64,000 nucleotides of DNA from an uncultured Rhodocyclaceae bacterium (GTDB lineage: Bacteria > Pseudomonadota > Gammaproteobacteria > Burkholderiales > Rhodocyclaceae): NCBI GenBank assembly GCA_907163075.1, contig CAJQTY010000001.1, forward strand, positions 558,001 to 622,000, read 5' to 3'. The translations under genes and the position numbers were made by a program. Shown here in pieces: positions 9,337 through 18,946 of the stretch (the first letter of the stretch is position 1; every line of letters begins with the position of its first letter). The notes below the pieces were generated by a model. That model was not told the DNA's origin and made no database searches. It was given only the letters and a program-made list of their open reading frames with translations.

Positions 9337-12117
9337 ATGAGCAAGCCAAATTGCTTCAGTTACTGGGGTAAGGCCAAGCCAGCAAACGAAGAGGCAGAGC
9401 AATACCATCTGCTTCCTTATCATTGTCTGGATGTTGCGGCCGTGGCGTATGTCTATGTTGGGCGCAACCCAGTTTTTCGGCGGCAATTGATGGTTGCTAC
9501 CGGGATTGAAGTCGATGAGCAACTGCGGCACTGGATAGCGTTCTGGGTAGCGCTGCATGATCTGGGCAAATTTTCCGAGGCGTTTCAGGGGCAACGGCCT
9601 GACCTTTTCGCCAGTTTGCGAGGGCGCGCGGCAAGCACGGCCAAGTCGTATCGATTGCGCCACGACAGCCTCGGCATGCTGTATTGGCGAGAGGTGCTAA
9701 GCGAGGTTGCAGCAGATCAATGCTGGTTTGGCGCTGAAACCGGATCGCTGCTTGATGGGCTTGATTGCTGGGCTAGAGCGGTGACCGGGCATCATGGTCA
9801 GCCTCCAGAGACGTCGACAGATTGGCAGCAGCACTTCGATAAGCGCGATGATCGGGAAGCAATTGCCGGATTTGTTTCCGAGTTGCGAAAGCTGTATTTC
9901 AGCAACGGTGAGACATGTCCTCCTGCAAGTATTGATCCGACCGAGTTCTGGCGTGCAAGCCGCGACGTCTCTTGGTGGATTGCAGGATTGACCGTCCTTG
10001 CCGATTGGCTGGGGTCCAACGCGGATTACTACCCTTATTGCGAAAAAGTCATGCCATTAGCCGATTATTGGCGGCATGCAATAGAACAAGCCGAAAAGGC
10101 GCTGGACGCTTCCGGGGTGATGCCGGTCAAGCAACAGGCAGAACTGCGCTTCAACGAGTTGTTTCCGGCGATCGAGTCGCCTTCCCCGCTGCAAGCGTGG
10201 GCGTCTGGCGTGCCATTGGAAAACGGTGCGCAGCTATACATGCTTGAGGATGTAACCGGGGCGGGGAAAACCGAGGCGGCGATAGTTCTGGCGCATCGGC
10301 TAATGTCGACCGGATGCGCCGATGGCTTTTTCATCGGTCTGCCGACCATGGCGACGGCCAACGCCATGTATGGGCGAATAGCGCAGGTGTATGCCCGCTT
10401 GTTCGCCGGTAATGCCAGCCTTGTTCTGGCACACGGTCAGCGCAATCTGGTCGAGGCGTTTGCCGATTCCGTCGTGCCGGACGGGCCGCCCGATACCGAT
10501 CCCGCCCAGATTGACGACACCGCCACGGCACGTTGCGCCGCCTGGCTTGCCGATCACAACAAGCGCGCCCTGTTGGCGCCTGCCGGCGTCGGCACCATCG
10601 ATCAGGCTTTGCTCGCCGTGCTGCACAGCAAGCATCAGTCGTTGCGCTTACTGGGCTTGTTCCGCAAGGTTCTCGTGGTCGACGAAGTGCATGCCTGCGA
10701 TGCCTACATGCAAGGCGTACTTGAAACCCTGCTGGAATTCCACGCGCGGGCAGGCGGTAGCGTGATCCTGCTTTCAGCGGCCTTGCCTGGGCGCATGAAA
10801 CAGGCCTTGCTGGATGCGTTCGCGCGAGGGCGAAATGAGGATGCCCCGGTGCTTCAAACGGATTTTCTGACGGCCTTTCCGCTCATCACCGCGTGGTCTG
10901 CGCACGCGCCTGAAAGGCGTCTTGAAGCGCCCATCGCGACCCGGCCGAACGTGCGGCGGCAACTTGTCGTGCGCTACGTCAGCGAACAGGCGGACGTGAT
11001 TGCCGGCATTGACGCCGCGCTGGCCGCCGGAAGATGCGTTTGCTGGATGCGCAATACTGTGGCCGATGCGCTCGATGCGCACGCTCTTTTCAAGGAGCGA
11101 TTGCCTGACGAAAAACTCACGCTGTTCCACGCCCGATTCACGCTGCACGACCGCCTGCGCACGGAAGGCAAGGTGCTTGAATGTTTCGGCAAGAACAGTA
11201 CGCCGGAACAAAGAACCGGCCGTCTGGTGATTGCGACGCAAGTCGCCGAGCAGAGCCTGGACGCCGATTGGGATATGGTTGTCAGCGATCTGGCGCCCAT
11301 CGACCGGCTGATTCAGCGCGCCGGGCGTTTGCAGCGCCATCCCCGCGATGCGGAAGGGCGCAGACGGTCCGCTTCCGATGAACTGGATCAACGCGGCCAA
11401 CCCTGTCTGTGGGTTTTCGGGCCGGCCTGGACGGATGATCCCGCAGCAAACTGGTTCAAGTCGGTGTTCCCCAAGGCCGCAGGCGTGTATCCGCATCACG
11501 GTCAGCTTTGGCTGACTGCCAGGGCGTTGCAGGCAGGAAGCTTCGCCATGCCGGACGATGCGCGTCGCCTGATCGAAGGCGTATTCGGCGACGAGGCCGA
11601 AATGCCGGCAAGGCTGCAAACCAATGCCAATCAGGCGGAAGGGAATGCCTTTGCCGCAGCCAGCGAAGCCCGGCAGAACACCGTCAAGCTGACCACTGGT
11701 TATGAACGCGGCGGCATCGACTGGTGGAGCGAAGCCAAAACGCCATCGCGCCTTGGCGAGGCGAGCATGAACGTTTTGCTGGCACGCTGGGATGGCGGGC
11801 TGCTACAGCCTTGGGTTTTGGGGAAACACGGATGGGCGTACAGCAGCGTGCGAGTAGCGGAGCGCCTCATCGCCCGAACGGCTGTGCCGGAAGATGCTGC
11901 GCGAAAGGCAGTGTTTGATGCCGTAATTGAATCCTTGCCGAACAAAGGGCAGTGGTCTGTGCTGCTTGCTCTGGAGGAAACGAGCGATGGATGGATTGGA
12001 GAGGCGTGGAGTGGCGAATCCGACTCCAGGCCATCAACATTAAGCCGTTGGCACTACAACGCGGCAACAGGCCTGCAAGCCGTGAAAACCAGTAACAACG
12101 AAGGGGAGAGTGAATGA
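9337..12117 (+). CDS. cas3: CRISPR-associated nuclease/helicase Cas3 (type I-E)
   Basis: Cas3 is recruited by target-bound Cascade to nick and degrade invading DNA. The 926 residues begin with an HD nuclease domain: YHCLDVAAV, the HD pair in LHDLGKFSEAF near residues 74-75, and TGHHGQPPE. A superfamily 2 helicase follows, with Walker A VTGAGKTE near 306-313, the DEVH box in VVDEVHACD near 449, motif III SAALP, and motif VI QRAGRLQRH. All nuclease and helicase motifs appear intact, so the protein should be active. Its stop overlaps the start of cas8e (ATGA). It heads an operon running through cas6e. Confidence 0.96.
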   Translation: MSKPNCFSYWGKAKPANEEAEQYHLLPYHCLDVAAVAYVYVGRNPVFRRQLMVATGIEVDEQLRHWIAFWVALHDLGKFSEAFQGQRPDLFASLRGRAASTAKSYRLRHDSLGMLYWREVLSEVAADQCWFGAETGSLLDGLDCWARAVTGHHGQPPETSTDWQQHFDKRDDREAIAGFVSELRKLYFSNGETCPPASIDPTEFWRASRDVSWWIAGLTVLADWLGSNADYYPYCEKVMPLADYWRHAIEQAEKALDASGVMPVKQQAELRFNELFPAIESPSPLQAWASGVPLENGAQLYMLEDVTGAGKTEAAIVLAHRLMSTGCADGFFIGLPTMATANAMYGRIAQVYARLFAGNASLVLAHGQRNLVEAFADSVVPDGPPDTDPAQIDDTATARCAAWLADHNKRALLAPAGVGTIDQALLAVLHSKHQSLRLLGLFRKVLVVDEVHACDAYMQGVLETLLEFHARAGGSVILLSAALPGRMKQALLDAFARGRNEDAPVLQTDFLTAFPLITAWSAHAPERRLEAPIATRPNVRRQLVVRYVSEQADVIAGIDAALAAGRCVCWMRNTVADALDAHALFKERLPDEKLTLFHARFTLHDRLRTEGKVLECFGKNSTPEQRTGRLVIATQVAEQSLDADWDMVVSDLAPIDRLIQRAGRLQRHPRDAEGRRRSASDELDQRGQPCLWVFGPAWTDDPAANWFKSVFPKAAGVYPHHGQLWLTARALQAGSFAMPDDARRLIEGVFGDEAEMPARLQTNANQAEGNAFAAASEARQNTVKLTTGYERGGIDWWSEAKTPSRLGEASMNVLLARWDGGLLQPWVLGKHGWAYSSVRVAERLIARTAVPEDAARKAVFDAVIESLPNKGQWSVLLALEETSDGWIGEAWSGESDSRPSTLSRWHYNAATGLQAVKTSNNEGESE

Positions 12118-13742
12118 ACCTGTTGAATGAGAACTGGCTACCGGTTCGGCGCAAGAATGGTGCCCGTTCCTGGGTGTCACCAGACCAGCTTGCCGACCCG
12201 GATATCGTAGCTTTTGCCGCCGATCGCGCTGATTTCAACGGTGCGCTGGCGCAGTTTGCCATCGGCTTGTTGCAAACGACCACGCCCGTGGATGATCCAG
12301 TGTCATGGCGGCGTTTGTTTGAAGCGCCGCCCGATGCGGTAACGCTTGGGAAATGGTTTGCCCCGATTAAAGCCGCGTTTGAATTCGATGGCGACGGGGC
12401 GCGGTTCATGCAGGATTTCAGTCTGAAATCCGGCGAAGCGGCGACATGCGACATCGGCGCACTGCTCATCGAGTCCCCGGGAGAGAACGCGCTCAGGAAT
12501 AACAGCGATCACTTCATCAAGCGCGGTCAGATCAAGGCGTTATGTCCACATTGCGCGGCGACGGCCTTGCTCACGCTCCAGATCAACGCCCCACCTGGCG
12601 GCGCAGGGCATCGTACCGGCTTGCGCGGCGGCGGTCCGTTGACGACCTTGGTGCTCTGCCAGCCGCAGCGGAGTCTCTGGCATGACCTATGGCTGAACGT
12701 GCGCGAACGTTCGGGCTTTCTGGTGCAGCAAGGCGATACAACAAAAACGCAGCCTTACTCGTCCTTCCCGTGGTTGGCCGGGATCGACGCAACCCAGAAA
12801 GCAGGCGGCGAAACTTCGCCAATGCAGGTTCATCCGGATCATGTCTTCTGGGCCATGCCGCGCCGTATCCGGCTGGATATGGAAAGCGTTGTATCTGGCG
12901 ATTGCGACATCTGTGGGCGTCCTTCCGAAAAGCTGATCCGGCACCACGAGACAAAAAACTACGGTTTGAATTACAAGGGTGCCTGGGATCATCCGCTGTC
13001 TCCCTACTATGAAACCAAGGAGGGCTGGTTGCCTCTACATCCCCAGCCCGGCGGCTTTGGTTACCGTCATTGGTTGCCGTGGGTTATGGGATTGAAGTCG
13101 GACAAGAAGCAACGCCCGGCGAAGCTTGTCGAGCATTTGAGAGAGCATCGCTCCCGCTCGGTCAAGGGACAATTGCGCCTCTGGGGCTTCGGCTTCGACA
13201 TGGACAACATGAAAGCGCGTTGCTGGTACGAGTCGACATTGCCGCTTTACGGCTTGGTCGATTGCGAGCCGGAGGCACAGAAACATGTCGAGTCGGAAGT
13301 GAGTATCTGGCTGGCCGGAGCCGAAATGGCCGCGTCTTGCTTGCGCGGCGCTGTAAAGGATGCTTGGTTCGGCGCCGACGCCCGAGGCGACTTCAGCGCC
13401 ATCGACGCGAGTTTCTGGAGCACGACCGAAGCGATGTTCTATCAACAGCTCAAAGCCCTCATTGAAGTGACGCGTAACGGCAAGGTCGACGAAACCGATC
13501 CGCTGCCCGTGCGCGAGGCGTGGCATCGGCATCTGATGCAAACCTGCAAGCGGATGTTCGACAACGAGTTCGTCGGCGCCGGGGCGGTAGAACGCCAGAA
13601 TCCGCGTCGCGTCGCGACCGCGTACCGGTCGCTCGTTCGTAATCTGGATGGGCCGAAAATCCGGCAGGCGTTGGCGCTGCCGGTTCGCGAGTCGCTCAAG
13701 GCGGGCAAGAAGGCGAAAAGCGCACCCGCCGCCCAACAATAA
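12114..13742 (+). CDS. casA: Cascade large subunit Cas8e (Cse1/CasA)
   Basis: This 542-residue large subunit of the type I-E Cascade complex recognises the PAM and recruits Cas3. The N-terminus (NLLNENWLPVRRKNG) is the conserved start of Cse1. Further family features are a CPHC pair near residue 145, the PPGGAGHRTGLRGGGPLTT loop shortly after it, and CDICGRP near 265. Length is normal (E. coli CasA is about 500). It is translationally coupled to cas3 by a four-base overlap and followed 17 bases later by cse2 with a clear AAGGAG site. Confidence 0.95.
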   Translation: MNLLNENWLPVRRKNGARSWVSPDQLADPDIVAFAADRADFNGALAQFAIGLLQTTTPVDDPVSWRRLFEAPPDAVTLGKWFAPIKAAFEFDGDGARFMQDFSLKSGEAATCDIGALLIESPGENALRNNSDHFIKRGQIKALCPHCAATALLTLQINAPPGGAGHRTGLRGGGPLTTLVLCQPQRSLWHDLWLNVRERSGFLVQQGDTTKTQPYSSFPWLAGIDATQKAGGETSPMQVHPDHVFWAMPRRIRLDMESVVSGDCDICGRPSEKLIRHHETKNYGLNYKGAWDHPLSPYYETKEGWLPLHPQPGGFGYRHWLPWVMGLKSDKKQRPAKLVEHLREHRSRSVKGQLRLWGFGFDMDNMKARCWYESTLPLYGLVDCEPEAQKHVESEVSIWLAGAEMAASCLRGAVKDAWFGADARGDFSAIDASFWSTTEAMFYQQLKALIEVTRNGKVDETDPLPVREAWHRHLMQTCKRMFDNEFVGAGAVERQNPRRVATAYRSLVRNLDGPKIRQALALPVRESLKAGKKAKSAPAAQQ

Positions 13743-13759
13743 TTCGTCAAGGAGAAAAC

Positions 13760-14269
13760 ATGCCGATTCAATTCAAAACACGTGATGGCGAGCCAACAGC
13801 CATTGGCCGGGCGTTGTTGTCGTGGTGGAACGGGCTTGACGATGATCGAGGTGGGCGAGCGATTCTGCGGCGCGCCTCTTCGCCGACGCAGATTGCGCTG
13901 ACTGCGCCTTACCAGCGCGTGTTTCGCCGGTTACGAGCGGTCGCCGACATTCACCCGCAGGATTGCGAACGGCTTGCCGCCCTTGTCGGCTTGCTGGCGT
14001 ACGTCAAGACCAACGAGTCTCGCCCGATTCCGCAGGCGATGAGCGAATGCGAGAAAGGAGGCCGTCCGCCCGTGAGCGAATTGCGTTTTCTTCGGCTGCT
14101 CGATTCACCAGATATTGAGACGCTCTTTACCGGTTTGCGTCGTGTGCTGCCGTTGATGAAGCACCAGATCGATGTTCTCGCGCTGGCAAATGATGTCTCT
14201 TTCTGGGGCGACGGAGTGAAAAAACAATGGGCCTATGACTACCACTGGCCAGAGAAGACTTCGTCCTGA
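13760..14269 (+). CDS. casB: Cascade small subunit Cse2 (CasB)
   Basis: This 169-residue helical protein forms the small subunit of Cascade, stabilising the crRNA and the displaced DNA strand. Family features include ALLSWWNGLDDDRGGRAILRRASSP at the N-terminus and RFLRLLDSPDIETLFTGLRRVLPLM in the second half. An AAGGAG ribosome binding site precedes the ATG. Gene order cas8e-cse2-cas7e is canonical for type I-E. Confidence 0.93.
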   Translation: MPIQFKTRDGEPTAIGRALLSWWNGLDDDRGGRAILRRASSPTQIALTAPYQRVFRRLRAVADIHPQDCERLAALVGLLAYVKTNESRPIPQAMSECEKGGRPPVSELRFLRLLDSPDIETLFTGLRRVLPLMKHQIDVLALANDVSFWGDGVKKQWAYDYHWPEKTSS

Positions 14270-14324
14270 ATCCACCGATAAATATCCAAAAGTGTTCCCG
14301 ATTTCCAATCCAAGGAGTTCAATC

Positions 14325-15383
14325 ATGTCGCGTTTTGTTCAGCTTCACCTGCTTACCAACTACCCGCCGTCCAACTTGAACCGCGACGATACCGGTCGCC
14401 CGAAGAGCGCCCTGGTCGGCGATGCGACCCGTTTGCGTATCTCGTCGCAGAGCCAGAAACGCGCATGGAGAACGTCGGATGCTTTTGAGGAAGCGCTGGC
14501 GGGCTGTATCGGTACACGAACCAAGATGATCGGCAAGGAGGCTTTTGAAGCCTTGAAACAGGCCGGCGTGGCAGAGAAGGCGGCGCGAGAGTGGGCCAGA
14601 GCCATTGCCGCCTGCTTCGGCAAGCCGAAATCGGAGAAGAAAACCGAGAACGATGAAGACCTGGAAATCGAACAACTGGCTCACGTCAGCCCGGAGGAAC
14701 GCGCCGCGGTCGATGCGCTGGTCAAGTCCTGCGCGGAGCGCGGTAGTGAGCCGACAAAAGAAGAATTATCGTTATTGCGCAAACCGCAGAAAGCCGTCGA
14801 TATCGCCATGTTTGGCCGCATGCTGGCGGATTCTCCCGAATTCAACATGGAAGCGGCGGTTCAGGTGTCGCATGCCATCACGGTGCACAAGAGCGCCGTC
14901 GAAGACGATTATTTCAGCGCCATCGATGACCTCAATCGCGGGGCGAGCGGCGCCAGCCACATTGGCGAGCGCGGCTACGGAGCAGGCTTGTTCTATCTTT
15001 ACCTCTGCATCAATCGCGAACTGCTCAAGGAAAACCTCGGCGGTGACGAGTCGCTGACGGCCAAGGCGCTGGAAGCCTTGATTCATGCCGTGACCAAGGT
15101 TTCGCCGACCGGCATGCAGAACAGCTTTGCGTCCCGCGCTTATGCGAGTTACGTCCTGGCCGAGAAAGGCGATCAGCAGCCCCGTTCCTTGGTCGAGGCT
15201 TTTCTCAAGCCGGTCAAACCCTTCGAAAATGAAGACATGCTCGGAAAAGCCATCCAGGCCATCGAGAAGCGTCGCGACAATTTCGATGCGGTCTATGGCG
15301 CCTGTGCCGACAAGCGTTACGCGATCAACATCGACACCGGCGAAGGCCGTCTTGCCGACCTTATCAAGTTCGTTCAGGAGTGA
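14325..15383 (+). CDS. casC: Cascade backbone subunit Cas7e (CasC/Cse4)
   Basis: This 352-residue protein makes up the six-subunit backbone that lines the crRNA in Cascade. The start ATG at 14325 (MSRFVQLHLLTNYPPSNLNR) has an AAGGAG site 7 bases upstream and matches the family N-terminus; an upstream in-frame ATG at 14235 overlaps cse2 and is rejected. Typical motifs are DDTGRPKSALVGDATRLRIS and SQSQKRAWR at the N-terminus, FGRMLADSPEFNMEAAVQVSH in the middle, and a THxxP-like region replaced by SPTGMQNSFASR. Confidence 0.95.
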   Translation: MSRFVQLHLLTNYPPSNLNRDDTGRPKSALVGDATRLRISSQSQKRAWRTSDAFEEALAGCIGTRTKMIGKEAFEALKQAGVAEKAAREWARAIAACFGKPKSEKKTENDEDLEIEQLAHVSPEERAAVDALVKSCAERGSEPTKEELSLLRKPQKAVDIAMFGRMLADSPEFNMEAAVQVSHAITVHKSAVEDDYFSAIDDLNRGASGASHIGERGYGAGLFYLYLCINRELLKENLGGDESLTAKALEALIHAVTKVSPTGMQNSFASRAYASYVLAEKGDQQPRSLVEAFLKPVKPFENEDMLGKAIQAIEKRRDNFDAVYGACADKRYAINIDTGEGRLADLIKFVQE

Positions 15384-15388
15384 GCCCC

Positions 15389-16111
15389 ATGGCTTTCCTC
15401 GTCTTTCAGCTTCGGGCGCCGCTGGCGTCGTGGGGCGATCCGGCGGTGGGCGAATATCGCGGAAGTCACGGCTATCCCGGCGAATCGGCTCTTGTCGGTT
15501 TGCTTGGCGCGGCACTCGGTTTGCGGCGTGAAGATGAAGCGGCGCACGCCGCGCTTGCGCAAGGCTACGGTTTTGCCGTCGGCGTGCAGGCGACCGGCAA
15601 ACTGTTGCGCGACTACCATACGGCGCAGGTTCCTGGCCGGGTGGCGCTCAAGGGACGACCTCACGCGACGCGCCGAGACGAGCTGCGCGTACCGAAGGAT
15701 GCGCTGAACACCATCCTCTCCACCCGCGACTATCGGCAGGAGGCGGCCTGCCTGGTGGCTATTCAGCCCGGTGTCGATGCGCCTTATGCGCTTGATGCGC
15801 TCGCCGATGCATTGAAGGCACCGCGTTACGTGCTTTACCTTGGTCGCAAATCGTGTCCTTTGGCCGTGCCGCTTTACCCTCAGGTCGTGGCGGCCGGTTC
15901 AGCGCTCGATGCCCTCAACGCCTACCGTGGGCAACTGGCGACGCGGCAAGGGAAAGCGGTCGAACCTATCGCTCAACTGGCGTGGTCGGACAGGGTGGAT
16001 GCGGGCGCGTCGGCTGATTTGAGCATTTCGCGTAAAGACCGGCTTATCCGTCGTTCCGCTTGGCAGTTCGGCGACCGCACCGAGCATGTCGCCTTTATCG
16101 AAAGAGAGTGA
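15389..16111 (+). CDS. casD: Cascade subunit Cas5e (CasD)
   Basis: This 240-residue RAMP protein caps the 5' handle of the crRNA in Cascade. The N-terminus MAFLVFQLRAPLASWGD and the glycine-containing YPGESALVGLLGAALG are the conserved Cas5e signatures. The CAGGAG site at 15375-15380 is spaced for the ATG at 15389; the alternative GTG at 15380 sits within that site. The gene begins 5 bases after the cas7e stop. Confidence 0.94.
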   Translation: MAFLVFQLRAPLASWGDPAVGEYRGSHGYPGESALVGLLGAALGLRREDEAAHAALAQGYGFAVGVQATGKLLRDYHTAQVPGRVALKGRPHATRRDELRVPKDALNTILSTRDYRQEAACLVAIQPGVDAPYALDALADALKAPRYVLYLGRKSCPLAVPLYPQVVAAGSALDALNAYRGQLATRQGKAVEPIAQLAWSDRVDAGASADLSISRKDRLIRRSAWQFGDRTEHVAFIERE

Positions 16112-16113
16112 GC

Positions 16114-16800
16114 ATGTATTTCAGTCTGATTACACCTCAGCCCGGTCGGGAGATCGCGGCGGCTCATCAGTGGATGCAGGGCGCTTACAGCGAACATCAA
16201 TGGCTGTGGAAGTTTTTCCCGGCACCTGACGGAAGCCCGAGAGACTTCCTCTTCAGGCGTTCCGACGTTGGAAGTACGCCGCGTTTCTACGTGCTTTCCA
16301 AACGCCAGCCAGAGGCTTTTGGTTCGGCCTGGAGCGTGCAGTCGCGCGAGTTTTCGCCACGCCTCGAAGTTGGCGACCAACTGCAGTTTGACCTGAGAGC
16401 CAATCCGGTGGTAACCGTGAATTGCGACGGAAAGTCCAAGCGGCACGACGTGGTCATGCAGAAGAAGAAAACGCTGTTGCAGGAGCGCGGATTGGCTCGC
16501 TGGGACGATTGGCGCGGCGAGGACAAACCCAGTCTGTACACACTCGCCGGCGAAACGTGTAGCCGGTGGCTGATCGAGCGCGGGAAGCGCCTGGGGTATG
16601 AGGTCGATGCGCAAAGCCTTTCCGTCGAGGCCTATCAACAACACCGGGGGAAGAAGGAAAGCATGCGTTTCAGTACCGTCGATTTTTCCGGAACGCTTAC
16701 GGTGCTTGATCCAGAGGCCTTTGCCGGCGCGCTCTTCAATGGCATCGGCCACGCCAAAGCCTTCGGCTGCGGCCTCCTGCTTGTACGGCGAAAACAGTGA
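16114..16800 (+). CDS. casE: CRISPR RNA endoribonuclease Cas6e (CasE)
   Basis: This 228-residue endoribonuclease cleaves pre-crRNA at the repeat hairpin and stays bound to the 3' handle. His28 in SEHQWLWKFFP corresponds to the catalytic His20 of E. coli CasE (QLHQGLWHLFP). The C-terminal glycine-rich loop GIGHAKAFGCGLLLV is the family hallmark. An in-frame ATG at 16060 lies inside cas5e; the ATG at 16114, two bases after the cas5e stop, fits the family start MYFSLI. It is the last Cascade gene before the inserted toxin-antitoxin pair. Confidence 0.94.
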   Translation: MYFSLITPQPGREIAAAHQWMQGAYSEHQWLWKFFPAPDGSPRDFLFRRSDVGSTPRFYVLSKRQPEAFGSAWSVQSREFSPRLEVGDQLQFDLRANPVVTVNCDGKSKRHDVVMQKKKTLLQERGLARWDDWRGEDKPSLYTLAGETCSRWLIERGKRLGYEVDAQSLSVEAYQQHRGKKESMRFSTVDFSGTLTVLDPEAFAGALFNGIGHAKAFGCGLLLVRRKQ

Positions 16801-16825
16801 TTGTGCTAACATTTGACGGCACAAT
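16800..16825. promoter_or_regulatory. Candidate operator/promoter of the toxin-antitoxin pair
   Basis: The first non-coding bases after cas6e hold a perfect 7-base inverted repeat, ATTGTGC-N12-GCACAAT. It overlaps a possible extended -10 element (TG-C-TAACAT, 16804-16812), which would start transcription near 16819, just ahead of the CAGGAG site for the antitoxin at 16846. Antitoxins of the Phd/YefM class typically repress their own promoter by binding such palindromes. Function here is inferred from position and symmetry. Confidence 0.45.
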
Positions 16826-16845
16826 TTAAGTTCAGGAGCTTCGCC

Positions 16846-17169
16846 ATGCACACCTTTACCGTTCGTGATTTGCGGGAACACACCGGGGAGCTGATCCGTG
16901 GCGCCGAGAACGGCGAACTGTCGATCGTCACCAAGCACGGCAAGCCGGTTTTCGTCGCAGTTCCTTTTGATGAAACCCTGCTTCGCGAGGGCGTCAGCGT
17001 GGCGCTGGCGCTCAAGCTGTTCGACGAGGAGCGCATCTCGCTCAGTAGGGCCGCCAGATTGGCCGGGCTTTCGGTCAGCGAGATGGTCGACATGCTGGGG
17101 CGGCACGGCATCGCCGTGATTCGCACGACGGACGAGGATCTGGAGCGCGCGCTTGCCGAGTTCAGTTAG
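16846..17169 (+). CDS. Antitoxin: Phd/YefM-like N-terminus joined to UPF0175-like C-terminus
   Basis: This 107-residue protein appears to have two parts. Residues 1-46 (MHTFTVRDLREHTGELIRGA, then IVTKHGKPVFVAVPFDE) look like the DNA-binding domain of Phd/YefM antitoxins. Residues 50-107 (LALKLFDEERISLSRAARLA, then MVDMLGRHGIAV) look like UPF0175, a family commonly paired with PIN-type DUF3368 toxins. The ATG at 16846 has a CAGGAG site 7 bases upstream; an upstream ATG at 16813 lies inside the candidate operator. The gene overlaps the toxin by 17 bases. It sits between cas6e and cas1, where type I-E operons normally have nothing. The antitoxin role is inferred from domain types and pairing. 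Confidence 0.75.
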   Translation: MHTFTVRDLREHTGELIRGAENGELSIVTKHGKPVFVAVPFDETLLREGVSVALALKLFDEERISLSRAARLAGLSVSEMVDMLGRHGIAVIRTTDEDLERALAEFS

Positions 17170-17650
17170 GATCGTCGTTGCCGATGCCGGGCCGCTGATC
17201 GCCTTGGGTCGGCTCGACGCCTTGCACCCGCTGCCCGCGCTGTTTGCCGAAATCCAGGTAACGGCGACCGTGCTGGCCGAGTGTGCGGCGCGGCGGGAGT
17301 TCGTCGATGCGCAGCGTATCGGGCAGGCAGTGCAGGCCGGATGGCTGAAACCGTGTGCGGATCATTTTGAAGAATCGGGCGGACGCCTCGATCCGTGTGA
17401 AGCGTCCGCCATCGCCCGCGCGCTGGAAATCGATGCCGGCCTGCTGCTCGACGATCGTGCTGCCGTGGTCTATGCACGCGCCCTGGGACTGAAGGTGCTT
17501 GGTACGCTGGGTCTGCTTGTACTGGCCAAGCGGCGCGCCCTGGTGGAGCGCGTGGCGCCGCTGATCGTCCAGCTGCAGGCGGGTGGGCACTACCTCGGGG
17601 CGAACGCCGTGCAGGCCGCTTTGCGGGCCGCCGGCGAGGTCAAGGGCTGA
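17153..17650 (+). CDS. PIN-domain toxin (DUF3368-like ribonuclease)
   Basis: This 165-residue protein has the acidic residues of a PIN-domain ribonuclease: Asp11 in VVADAGPLIALGRLD, the acidic residue in LAECAARRE, DPCEASAIARAL in the middle, and LLDDRAAVVYARALG. The C-terminal LKVLGTLGLLVLAKRRALV is typical of DUF3368 proteins, which are the usual partners of UPF0175. The TTG start at 17153 overlaps the end of the antitoxin gene, as is common for such pairs; other starts are possible. The stop is only 4 bases before the cas1 GTG, so toxin and cas1 are almost certainly on one transcript. Confidence 0.75.
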   Translation: MPSSVRIVVADAGPLIALGRLDALHPLPALFAEIQVTATVLAECAARREFVDAQRIGQAVQAGWLKPCADHFEESGGRLDPCEASAIARALEIDAGLLLDDRAAVVYARALGLKVLGTLGLLVLAKRRALVERVAPLIVQLQAGGHYLGANAVQAALRAAGEVKG

Positions 17651-17654
17651 CGCT

Positions 17655-18858
<1,204 letters not shown>

Positions 18859-18946
18859 CAACCTGCAAATGCTATATAGATACAGTTTGTCTGGTAGGAT
18901 TTGAGTGCTCGTTATTTCCATGGGAAATCATGGAGATGGAAGAAGT
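18859..18946 (+). promoter_or_regulatory. CRISPR leader
   Basis: This 88-base AT-richer segment between cas2 and the first repeat is in the position and orientation of a type I-E leader. A possible promoter for the array is TTTAAC (18854-18859) with TAGATA (18877-18882), 17 bases apart. A short palindrome, ATTTCC-ATG-GGAAAT, lies at 18914-18928, about 20 bases before the first repeat, where an integration-complex or host-factor site would be expected. I do not see a clear IHF consensus. Confidence 0.6.
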
